Positions 25,177 to 33,517 of a DNA stretch of 64,000 nucleotides are shown in pieces. Position 1 is the stretch's first letter; every line of letters begins with the position of its first letter. The position numbers were made by a program, and so were the translations under genes. The notes beneath the pieces were generated by a model. The model saw only the letters and a program-made list of their open reading frames with translations, searched no databases and was not told the origin of the DNA. The DNA comes from JAVVRP01 sp036654655 (lineage in GTDB: Bacteria > Bacillota > Clostridia > Christensenellales > UBA1242): positions 1 through 64,000 of the forward strand of contig JAVVRP010000002.1 in the NCBI GenBank assembly GCA_036654655.1, written 5' to 3'.

Positions 25177-27594
25177 ATGAAAAAATATAACCCACACGAA
25201 ATAGAAAAAAAATGGCAAGAAATATGGAAAAAAGAAAACAGATTTTCAACTCAAAATAATGTTAAAGGAAAAGAAAATAAATATATTTTAATAGAGTTTC
25301 CATATCCAAGTGGAACAGGGTTGCATATTGGGCATATTTTGGCATACACAGCACCCGATGTTCATGCAAGAATGTTAAGAATGCAAGGCAAAAATGTTCT
25401 TTTCCCAATGGGATGTGACGCTTTTGGATTGGAAACCGAACGCACTGCAATAAAGCAAAAGTGCTCCCCTCAGGAAGTTGTTAAAAAAAACATACAAAAA
25501 TTTCGTTCGCAGTTGGACCAATTAGGATATTCGTTTGAATGGGACCGAGAGGTTGTTACCAGTGACTCAAAATATTATAAATGGACACAGTGGCAGTTTT
25601 TAAAATTTTTGGAAAAAGGCATTGCTTATAAATCTGATGCACTTGTTAATTGGTGTGGTGAGTGTGGAGTGCTTGCCAATGAAGAAGTAGAAAATGGAAA
25701 GTGCTGTCAGTGTGGAAAGGATACAATTCAAAAAACAAAAAGTCAGTGGTGTTTACAAATGACAAAATACGCCGACAGATTGGACGCAGATTTGGAACAA
25801 ACAAATTACATGCAAAATATAAGAGCCAGCCAAAAAAACTGGATTGGTGCCTCTTGTGGCGCAGAAGTAGATTTTGAAATTGATGGTGGCGGTCATTTTG
25901 ATATTTTTACCACGTGCGTGGAAACAATTTTTGGAATAACATTTATGGTTCTTGCCCCAGAACATAAACTTGTTAAACAACTTATGCCACGCATAAAAAA
26001 CAAAGAAGAAGTGGAAGAATATATCAAAATTTCTGCAAAAAAAAGTGAGTTTGAACGCAGAGAACTTACAAAAGAAAAAACAGGATGTAAACTGGAAGGC
26101 ATATTTGCAATAAACCCATTTAACAACAAAAAAATACCCGTTTTTATTGGTGATTATGTTCTTGCCTCTTATGCTAGCGGTGCAGTTATGGGAGTTCCTG
26201 CACATGATCAACGTGATTGGGATTTTGCAAAACTAAATAACCTTGAAATTATTGAAGTAATAAGTGGTGGAGATGTATCCACATTGGCGTTTGAGCATGA
26301 ACAATACACCGCTCAAAATTCAATTCTTGTAAATTCAGGACAATTTTCTGGACAAACCGTAAGCGTTGCAAAACAAAAAATTACAGATTGGTTGCAAAAT
26401 AACGGCAAAGGAAAACTTAAAAAAAATTATAGAATGAAAGATTGGATATTTGCCAGACAAAGATATTTTGGCGAACCAATTCCTGTTATACATTGTCCAA
26501 AATGTGGAGTCGTTGCTGTTCCAGAAAAGGATTTGCCAGTAACTCTTCCAGTTGTAAAAAGTTACGAGCCAACCAACACAGGAGAGAGCCCACTTTCACT
26601 CGTTTTGGACTGGGTTAACACAACTTGCCCAAAATGTGGAGGAAGTGCAAAACGAGAAACCGATACAATGCCAGGGTGGGCAGGTTCCAGTTGGTATTAT
26701 TTAAGATACACAGATCCAAAAAACTTAAATGAATTTGCAAACATAAATGCAATTAAAAGTTGGTTGCCAGTAAATATTTATTATGGTGGCAATGAGCATA
26801 CAAACAGGCACTTGCTTTTTGCAAGATTTTGGCACAAATTTTTGTATGATTGTGGATTGGTTAACACAGTAGAACCATTTAAAACCAGAATTTCACACGG
26901 GCTTGTTCTTGGTGCGGATGGTAAAAAAATGAGCAAAAGTTCTGGAAACGGAATTGATCCGTGTGATGTTATATGTGAATATGGTGCAGATGCACTTAGA
27001 TTATGGATACTTTTTATTGGAGACTTTCAAAGCAATTCAATTTGGAATAATGAAGGCACAAAGGTATGCTCAAAATTTTTAAACAGAATTTGGGCACTTT
27101 ATGATATGGTTGTTGATGGTGACTTTTATTCACCTGAACTTGAAGTTGTGTTTAACCAAAGCATAAAAAAAATTGTTGAAGATGTTGATAATGCAAAATT
27201 TAATACTGCAATTTCACAATTTATGATTTTAATTAATGAAATATATAAAAATAAAAAAATAAATAAATACGAATTAAAAATTTTGCTTGCAATGCTTGCA
27301 CCATTTGTTCCACATATTGCGGAAGAAATGTGGACAACATGCAAATTTGAACCAGCATTTAGCAGTGTGGAATATCCAAAATATAATTCAAATATCTTGC
27401 AAAAAAATGAAATAAATTTGCCTGTTCAAATTAATGGCAAACTTAAAGGGTGTGTTTTAATTGGTGCATCGGCTTCACAAAGTGAGGCGGTGGAAATGGC
27501 AAAAACCATTGCCAGCGTTGCCCAAAAATTTAATAATCAAGAAGTTAAAAAAGTTGTTTACATATTAGGCAAAATATTAAATATTGTTTGCTAA
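25177..27594 (+). CDS. leuS: Leucyl-tRNA synthetase
   Basis: 805 residues, normal for bacterial LeuRS. HIGH at 50-53, KMSKS at 584-588 (KKMSKSSGN), tRNA-binding and C-terminal domains present. The CP1 editing domain is recognisable (GAVMGVPAHDQRDWDFA with its conserved Asp), but two usually conserved signatures deviate: the AFGLPAENxA-type stretch reads AFGLETERTAIK, and the TTRPDTLFG-type editing motif reads TTCVETIFG. Two CxxC pairs (CGECG...CCQCG; CPKCG...CPKCGG) look like zinc ribbons. This suggests a variant LeuRS subfamily, functional by its core motifs. SD AGAAGGA. Confidence 0.95.
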   Translation: MKKYNPHEIEKKWQEIWKKENRFSTQNNVKGKENKYILIEFPYPSGTGLHIGHILAYTAPDVHARMLRMQGKNVLFPMGCDAFGLETERTAIKQKCSPQEVVKKNIQKFRSQLDQLGYSFEWDREVVTSDSKYYKWTQWQFLKFLEKGIAYKSDALVNWCGECGVLANEEVENGKCCQCGKDTIQKTKSQWCLQMTKYADRLDADLEQTNYMQNIRASQKNWIGASCGAEVDFEIDGGGHFDIFTTCVETIFGITFMVLAPEHKLVKQLMPRIKNKEEVEEYIKISAKKSEFERRELTKEKTGCKLEGIFAINPFNNKKIPVFIGDYVLASYASGAVMGVPAHDQRDWDFAKLNNLEIIEVISGGDVSTLAFEHEQYTAQNSILVNSGQFSGQTVSVAKQKITDWLQNNGKGKLKKNYRMKDWIFARQRYFGEPIPVIHCPKCGVVAVPEKDLPVTLPVVKSYEPTNTGESPLSLVLDWVNTTCPKCGGSAKRETDTMPGWAGSSWYYLRYTDPKNLNEFANINAIKSWLPVNIYYGGNEHTNRHLLFARFWHKFLYDCGLVNTVEPFKTRISHGLVLGADGKKMSKSSGNGIDPCDVICEYGADALRLWILFIGDFQSNSIWNNEGTKVCSKFLNRIWALYDMVVDGDFYSPELEVVFNQSIKKIVEDVDNAKFNTAISQFMILINEIYKNKKINKYELKILLAMLAPFVPHIAEEMWTTCKFEPAFSSVEYPKYNSNILQKNEINLPVQINGKLKGCVLIGASASQSEAVEMAKTIASVAQKFNNQEVKKVVYILGKILNIVC

Positions 27595-27606
27595 AAAGGA
27601 AAAATA

Positions 27607-29847
27607 TTGGTAATTGAAGGACAAGTTGAAGAAATTGTATTTAGAAATGAAGAAAATGGCTACACAGTAGCCCTGCTTTCTCATGCAACAGAACTTACAG
27701 TTGTTGTTGGCAAAGTTCTAATTTTAAATATTGGTGAAAATATGCGTCTTACCGGAAATTTTACAACAAATTTAAAGTATGGTGAGCAATTTGTGTTCAC
27801 CAATTATGAGATAATAATTCCATCTGAAAGTGTTGGCATAGAAAAATATTTAGCAAGTGGATTAATAAAAGGCGTTGGGCCAGTAACCGCAAAACGAATT
27901 GTAAATGAATTTGGCGATCAAACGTTGCAAATTATGGAATATAATCCTAAAAAACTTGAATGTATTAAAGGAATAAGCAAAAAAAAAGCAGTTGAAATTG
28001 GCAAAACATTTGCCGATGTAAAACGATTGCAAAACACGGTTATATTTTTGCAAAAATATAACATAACAACAAATCTTGCGTTAAAAATATATGATGCATA
28101 TGCTGATAGAACAATAGAAATTGTTCGTGAAAATCCGTATAGATTGGTGGAAGATGTTGCAGGAATAGGTTTTGTTACAGCAGATAAAATTGCCACAAGC
28201 ATGGGCATTGCAAAAAACAGCCCTTTTCGTATGAGGGCAGGAATTTTGCACATTTTAAATGAAGCAGGCGAAAAGGATGGGCATACTTTTTTGCCAAAAG
28301 CAAGGCTTTGTGCATTCACTTTTTCACTGTTAGACCTTTGTCAAAAAGAATTAGAACAGCAGTTTGAAAAAATAATAAAAAGTTTGAAGGAAGAAACAGT
28401 TATTGTTGAAATGAACAAGGGCGAATATAACGTTATAATGACATCAAAAATGTATTTTTATGAAAACATGATTGCAGGCAAATTGGCAATGTTGTCGGTT
28501 TCATCGCAAGATAAAGTTTTGGATGTTTCAAATGAGATTGCAATTTATGAAAAGATAAATAACATAAAACTTCATACCGAACAAAAAAATGCAATTCAAA
28601 CCGCTGTGGAAAAAGGTGTTAGCGTAATAACAGGCGGACCGGGAACAGGAAAAACAACAATTATATGTTGTATTTTAAACGTACTTAAACAGGCAAACAA
28701 CAAAGTGTTATTGCTTGCTCCAACTGGGCGTGCGGCAAAACGACTTAGCGAAACAACAAATTTTGAAGCAAAAACCATTCATAGGGCATTAGAAATAGAT
28801 TTTAAAGATCAAAAAAGTATGTTTAAGCATAACGAAAACGATCCGCTATTGGCAGATGCAATAATTGTTGATGAGGTTTCAATGGTTGACGTTGCACTTA
28901 TGACTGCACTTGTTAGGGCGATGCCAAGGGATTGTAAACTTGTTCTTGTGGGGGACAAGGATCAACTTCCAAGCGTTGGTGCAGGTAATGTTTTGGACGA
29001 CATAATAAAAAGCAAAACAATTACAGTTTGTCAACTAACACAAATTTTCAGGCAAAATTCAAAAAGTTTAATCATAACAAATGCGCATGCAATAAATATG
29101 GGGAACATGCCAATTATTGATAATAGTAGTGAAGATTTTTTCTTTGACAAAAAGGATGGTTCCGAAGAAATTAAAACAAGTGTGGTTAACATGGTTTCAT
29201 TCAGACTGCCAAAATATTTAAATATATCAGCGGATAAAATTCAGGTGCTTTCTGCCATGAAAAACGGAAATGCCGGTGTTGAAAACCTAAATGTTTGCTT
29301 GCAACAACGGCTTAATCCTCCAAGCCCAAACAAACGTGAAGTTTTGGTGGGGCAAACAATTTTTAGAGAATATGACAAAGTCATGCAAATAACAAATAAT
29401 TACAATTTAGAATGGGTTAAAAAAAATTTAACAAGGCAAGAGTTGGGTGCGGGTGTTTTTAATGGAGATATAGGAACAATTTCGCATATACAAAAGGGCA
29501 CACTTGAAACAGATATTTTGTTTGAAGATGGAAGAAGTTGCAGATATTCTCGTTCGGACTTGTTGGAACTTAAACTTGCATACGCAATAACAATTCACAA
29601 AAGTCAAGGCAGCGAGTTTGATGTTGTTGTAATTCCAGTTACAACAGGTTCAAATCAAATTATGACCAGAAATTTAATTTACACAGCAGTAACTCGTGCA
29701 AAAAAAATGGTTGTTATTGTTGGCAGTTTAATGGGGCTAAAACAAATGGTGGACAATAACAAAACTGTAAAGCGTTTTACAATGCTTTCAACCCTGCTTA
29801 TTGAACAATTTGCAAAGGCTAACAAGTTATTTGGCGAAAAAACGTAA
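27607..29847 (+). CDS. recD2: RecD2-type ATP-dependent helicase
   Basis: 746 residues. The N-terminal OB-like and helix-hairpin-helix region (about 1-200, KYLASGLIKGVGPVTAKRIV) distinguishes RecD2 from RecBCD-type RecD. The SF1 motor has Walker A GGPGTGKTT near 345, motif II IIVDEVSMVD near 420, and motif VI YTAVTRAKKMV near 700, plus the SH3-like insertion before it. RecD2 acts in replication fork and recombination repair without RecB/C. The TTG start at 27607 has AAAAAGGA upstream. It lies 12 nt after leuS, so probably in the same transcript. Confidence 0.94.
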   Translation: MVIEGQVEEIVFRNEENGYTVALLSHATELTVVVGKVLILNIGENMRLTGNFTTNLKYGEQFVFTNYEIIIPSESVGIEKYLASGLIKGVGPVTAKRIVNEFGDQTLQIMEYNPKKLECIKGISKKKAVEIGKTFADVKRLQNTVIFLQKYNITTNLALKIYDAYADRTIEIVRENPYRLVEDVAGIGFVTADKIATSMGIAKNSPFRMRAGILHILNEAGEKDGHTFLPKARLCAFTFSLLDLCQKELEQQFEKIIKSLKEETVIVEMNKGEYNVIMTSKMYFYENMIAGKLAMLSVSSQDKVLDVSNEIAIYEKINNIKLHTEQKNAIQTAVEKGVSVITGGPGTGKTTIICCILNVLKQANNKVLLLAPTGRAAKRLSETTNFEAKTIHRALEIDFKDQKSMFKHNENDPLLADAIIVDEVSMVDVALMTALVRAMPRDCKLVLVGDKDQLPSVGAGNVLDDIIKSKTITVCQLTQIFRQNSKSLIITNAHAINMGNMPIIDNSSEDFFFDKKDGSEEIKTSVVNMVSFRLPKYLNISADKIQVLSAMKNGNAGVENLNVCLQQRLNPPSPNKREVLVGQTIFREYDKVMQITNNYNLEWVKKNLTRQELGAGVFNGDIGTISHIQKGTLETDILFEDGRSCRYSRSDLLELKLAYAITIHKSQGSEFDVVVIPVTTGSNQIMTRNLIYTAVTRAKKMVVIVGSLMGLKQMVDNNKTVKRFTMLSTLLIEQFAKANKLFGEKT

Positions 29848-29872
29848 AAATCGTTTTATAAAAAATTGATTT

Positions 29873-29881
29873 TGTGATAAT
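29873..29881 (+). promoter_or_regulatory. Extended -10 of the first SipW-like gene, possibly leaderless
   Basis: TGTGATAAT: extended TG (29873-29874) plus GATAAT (29876-29881). The GTG start is 8 nt further on and no ribosome binding site is present. The -35 region is poor. Confidence 0.4.
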
Positions 29882-29889
29882 ATTAACTT

Positions 29890-30888
29890 GTGGAAAAAAA
29901 ACAATATACATTTTATTCTTTTTTAGGAGTCATTGGAGATATAATTTTTTATCCCGTGGTGTTTATATCACTGCTTTCAAGCGTTATAATGTTTTATTCA
30001 AAACGTCAAAACATTGTCCCCAGCATATTTGGTGTAAGTTTGGTGCAAATTCTTTCTCCCAGCATGGTTAAAACCGAATTTTATCCGGGGCAATCTGTTT
30101 TTGTTCAAAGTGTAACTCCTCAAAATTTAAAAATAGGAGACGTAATTGCTTTTTATTTTTTTTCTGACCCTGCCGATTCTTCTGTTAAAATTCAACCACT
30201 TACACAAACCTTTGTTTCAAATCCAAATTTTAATGTAAGTTCACGTGCAACAATAAGCAAAGCCAGAGAGTCAAAAACAAAAGTATATTTTCACCAAGTA
30301 ATAAATATTTTTGTTGATGAAGGAGGAACGCGTTTTTTTGAAACAAAAGGTTCAAGTAATGCCAGCCCAGATGAAATAAAAGTTAGAGAAGATTTTGTTG
30401 TTGGAAAATATTTAAACACACCAAAATGGATGCGAGATTTAATGACGTTTTGCAGTTCATCATTAGGAATGATTTTTTTGGTTGTGTTTCCGCTAAGTTT
30501 GGTGGTTTTAATTCAAAGTTTATCCATAATAGACCAATTTAACAACTTGTACTTAGAAAAAAAGTTGTTGGCAGGCTTAATTGATTGGCGTGCAGATGAA
30601 ATTAAAAAAGGCAATATTGGCAGAGATATGCAGTGGCAATTAAAAGTGTACTTTTTTGCAAGTGCGCAGGCGGTTGAAAGAGATAAGGTATTTGAATTTT
30701 TATGGAAAGATTTAAAAAACGGTGATGGCAAACAAAAACGAGAGTATGAAGTAGCAAAAATGGCAAAAAAAATGCTTTCAAGTGATGAAAAAAGTTATTG
30801 GAGTTTGTGGAGAACGCAAGCAAAAAATAAAAAAGACTTTAAAACTTTTGAAAAATATGAAAAACTGCGTTTTGAAAAAAAACAATAA
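29890..30888 (+). CDS. SipW-like type I signal peptidase 1
   Basis: 332 residues. N-terminal membrane helix (about 12-35), then the catalytic serine S58 in LSPSM and a histidine H135 in VYFHQVIN where bacterial SPases use lysine. This Ser-His form is the ER-type (SipW-like) peptidase. A box with F-E-T-K-G154-S155-S-N follows; the usual Asp after the Gly is replaced by Ser. A second membrane helix at about 190-212 leads to a cytosolic C-terminal domain of about 120 charged residues not found in SipW of Bacillus. SipW processes TasA and TapA there; likely substrates here are the TasA-like proteins. The paralogue follows after 21 nt. Confidence 0.88.
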   Translation: MEKKQYTFYSFLGVIGDIIFYPVVFISLLSSVIMFYSKRQNIVPSIFGVSLVQILSPSMVKTEFYPGQSVFVQSVTPQNLKIGDVIAFYFFSDPADSSVKIQPLTQTFVSNPNFNVSSRATISKARESKTKVYFHQVINIFVDEGGTRFFETKGSSNASPDEIKVREDFVVGKYLNTPKWMRDLMTFCSSSLGMIFLVVFPLSLVVLIQSLSIIDQFNNLYLEKKLLAGLIDWRADEIKKGNIGRDMQWQLKVYFFASAQAVERDKVFEFLWKDLKNGDGKQKREYEVAKMAKKMLSSDEKSYWSLWRTQAKNKKDFKTFEKYEKLRFEKKQ

Positions 30889-30909
30889 TTATATTAAAAG
30901 GAGGTTAAA

Positions 30910-32130
30910 ATGGAACAAACATTGGCCAAAAAAAAATCAAAAAAAACAATAAGTTCAAAAATAAATGACAAACAAAAAAAACATTGGAACATGTATTCCA
31001 TTCTTGGCCTTATTTCGGATATTTTAATTTATCCTGTTATTATAGTTTCTTTGTTTTCAACTTTTTCTATGATTGCATCAAAAACGCAAGGCAAAGTGCA
31101 AAAAATATTTGGATATGGAATTGTAAAAGTGCTTAGTGGAAGCATGATAAAAGTTGGAGAGGGTGACGCCACAGGTTTTAATGTAAATGATTGTGTTTTT
31201 GTTAAAGAAAAAGATGCAAATGAATACAGGGTAAACGATGTTGTAGCATTTTACAGATATGTTGACCAAGCAGACAGCAAAGCACCAATTTTTGTTATTG
31301 ATGCAACAAATCCTCCGCCAATCACAGGAACGGGTGTTGATTTTGGAGACAGAAAAACAGTTGCCGATGTGGTTGAACTTAAAGTTTTGGTAATTTTCCA
31401 TCAAATAAAAGAAATAAGAATGAACGCCGATGGCACACGCTTTTTTGAAACCAAAGGAACAAGCAACTCTGGTGCAGACTCCGAAATAATCAGAGAAGAT
31501 TTTATTGTGGGCAAATATGTGTTCACGCCAAAATGGGCAAGAGATGTGTTTCAATTTTGCACAACTCCCGTTGGAATGATAACACTTGTTGTTGTTCCAC
31601 TTACTGTTTTAATAACAATGCAACTGTTAAGTTTGCTTGAACAAGTTTCTGCACTGGTGCTAGAAAAAAAAGTTTTAACAAAAAAAATTGCGTATTATGC
31701 CGAGGAATGTATTGAATCAAATGTAGGCACGGACATGCGCTTATTTGACAAAGCCTTTTTCTATGATATAATGCCCAAAAAACAAAAAGCAGATGTAGAA
31801 AAATTTTTATGGGGTGCAATAAAAAGTAATAAGTTAGAGCAATATGAATTTGCAAAAGAAACAATGGAACTTTATGCCATAAATCCAGATGCATTTTGGA
31901 ATCATTGGATAAATCATTCAATAGGAATAAATAAAAGAAGATTTATTAAAGCAAGAGCACATTCTGCCGAGGTTATTTATAACGAAAAGTTGGCATATAA
32001 AAAACGCTTGATAGAAAATCAAATCAATGGTGTTTTAGACGATGTTGAAGAATATGTTGTTGAAGCAGAGCAAAAAAAACCACAAAGTAATTTTGTTAAA
32101 AAAGTGCGTGGTTGGATAAGAAAAATGTAA
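30910..32130 (+). CDS. SipW-like type I signal peptidase 2
   Basis: 406 residues, with SD AAAGGAGG. A Lys-rich N-terminus precedes the membrane helix (about 30-52). Catalytic S78 in LSGSM, H164 in VIFHQIKEI, then FFETKGTSN, where Thr replaces the usual Asp after Gly, as Ser does in the upstream paralogue. A second membrane segment at about 222-242 is followed by about 160 residues of alpha-helical cytosolic domain homologous to that of the neighbour. Two divergent copies suggest separate substrate sets. The pair lies some 7-20 kb from the substrate-like genes, not in one operon. Confidence 0.88.
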   Translation: MEQTLAKKKSKKTISSKINDKQKKHWNMYSILGLISDILIYPVIIVSLFSTFSMIASKTQGKVQKIFGYGIVKVLSGSMIKVGEGDATGFNVNDCVFVKEKDANEYRVNDVVAFYRYVDQADSKAPIFVIDATNPPPITGTGVDFGDRKTVADVVELKVLVIFHQIKEIRMNADGTRFFETKGTSNSGADSEIIREDFIVGKYVFTPKWARDVFQFCTTPVGMITLVVVPLTVLITMQLLSLLEQVSALVLEKKVLTKKIAYYAEECIESNVGTDMRLFDKAFFYDIMPKKQKADVEKFLWGAIKSNKLEQYEFAKETMELYAINPDAFWNHWINHSIGINKRRFIKARAHSAEVIYNEKLAYKKRLIENQINGVLDDVEEYVVEAEQKKPQSNFVKKVRGWIRKM

Positions 32131-32159
32131 AAAGAAAAAAATTATAAGGGGGAACAAAA

Positions 32160-32942
32160 ATGTTGACTTGTTTAGAAAAAGAAGAAGAAATAATTAAAAA
32201 ACATGATGACCAAATTTTATTTATTATTTTGCTTTGCAAGGATTCCCAATTTGAAAACAATTTAAAACCGTTTAACATTCAAATTTTGGGTAAAAAAATG
32301 TGGGAGTGGATTCTCCCCGTTGCAGGAAACTATGAAGTAAAAACAACTTCTTATTCAAGTGAAAGCAATATTTTGCAAGCAATTAAACCTCTTTTAACGT
32401 CTGCCAAGCATACTGTTGTTTTGTTTTCAAGCACACCATTAATTACAAATCAAACAGTGCTAAATGCGTTAGAATACGTTAAAGCAAAAGATTCCAACAT
32501 TTTGGTTTTGCCAAAGGGATATATATTTAACACAGAGTATGCAAAAACGGCAGACTCAATAACAGGCACTCCAACAAACTTGTTTGGTGTTTATGAATTT
32601 ATGGAGGTTAGCACGCCAGAATCGCTGGCTAATGCTCAAAATGTTTTAAGAAAACGAATTTTAGAATTTCATCAAAAACAAGGCGTAATTTTGGATAGCC
32701 CAGAAACAACATGGATAGACGCAGAAGTAGTAATAGAAAAAAATGTAAAAATTTGTGCCAACAACACAATACGAGGCAAAACTTTAATTTGCAAAAATGC
32801 GATTTTGGATGTGGGCAATTTAATTACAGACAGTATTATTTTGCAAGGTGCATTAATAATTATGTCCAGCGTGCAAAAAAGCAAAATATCCGAAAACATG
32901 GTTGTTGGTCCTTTTGAAAAAATAGAAAATCAAAATGTGTAA
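32160..32942 (+). CDS. Degenerate GlmU-like protein (left-handed beta-helix part)
   Basis: 260 residues. Residues about 150-245 resemble the GlmU linker and beta-helix start: SLANAQNVLRKRILEFHQKQ, then GVILDSPETTWIDAEVVIEK and hexapeptide-like turns (VKICANNTIRGKTLICKNAI). The N-terminal part keeps a short FSSTPLIT segment resembling the GlmU LYGDxPLI region but not the nucleotide-binding GG-x-G-T-R-M start. GlmU is about 455 residues with both enzyme activities; this protein probably lacks uridylyltransferase activity. The order X-pth-mfd matches glmU(-prs)-pth-mfd in Firmicutes, which supports descent from GlmU. Current role unknown. Confidence 0.65.
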   Translation: MLTCLEKEEEIIKKHDDQILFIILLCKDSQFENNLKPFNIQILGKKMWEWILPVAGNYEVKTTSYSSESNILQAIKPLLTSAKHTVVLFSSTPLITNQTVLNALEYVKAKDSNILVLPKGYIFNTEYAKTADSITGTPTNLFGVYEFMEVSTPESLANAQNVLRKRILEFHQKQGVILDSPETTWIDAEVVIEKNVKICANNTIRGKTLICKNAILDVGNLITDSIILQGALIIMSSVQKSKISENMVVGPFEKIENQNV

Positions 32943-32964
32943 AAATAAAAAAAAGTGTGAAGAA

Positions 32965-33495
32965 ATGAAAGTTATAATTGGAATAGGAAATCCAGAACAT
33001 GCTTACGGCAACACATATCATAACATTGGCAAAGTTGCAGTTGATATGCTTGCAGAAAAATTAAATGTAAAATTTGGTACAGAAAACTCAAAGTATGTTA
33101 TGGGAAAAATTAAATTAAATTCCCAAGATTTTGTTTTGGCAAAAAGTCAGGTTTATATGAATTTAAGTGGCGACGCTGTTTTGGCAATATGTACAAAATT
33201 ACGGATATCCCCCAAAGATGTAATTATTGTTACAGACGACATTGACACTCCGCGTGGCAAATGGAGATTTAGGGTTAATGGAAGTGGAGGAACTCATAAC
33301 GGGCTTAAAAACATTGTGGAAAAAATCGGCACAGAATTTTGTAGGCTTAAAATTGGCACTCAAAAAAACAGCGATATTCCGTTAGAGCAATATGTTGTGT
33401 CAAAAATTGACAGTCAGACGCAAGCAGAATTATGTGGGGTTATTAATGATGCGTGGACAAACATTTTTAAACAACAATTTAAAATAAACATTTAA
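32965..33495 (+). CDS. pth: Peptidyl-tRNA hydrolase
   Basis: Releases peptidyl-tRNA dropped by ribosomes. Begins MKVIIGIGNPEHAYGNTYHN, with the family asparagine and the catalytic histidine in N-x-x-H-N-x-G form (TYHNIGK), then KSQVYMNLSG, DDIDTPRGKWRFR and GSGGTHNGLKNI. 176 residues from the ATG at 32965, where homology starts; an in-frame ATG at 32935 overlaps the preceding stop codon and would add ten Lys-rich residues, possibly allowing coupled translation. No strong SD precedes 32965. Confidence 0.95.
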   Translation: MKVIIGIGNPEHAYGNTYHNIGKVAVDMLAEKLNVKFGTENSKYVMGKIKLNSQDFVLAKSQVYMNLSGDAVLAICTKLRISPKDVIIVTDDIDTPRGKWRFRVNGSGGTHNGLKNIVEKIGTEFCRLKIGTQKNSDIPLEQYVVSKIDSQTQAELCGVINDAWTNIFKQQFKINI

Positions 33496-33517
33496 AAAAA
33501 TTATAGTGGAGAAAATA

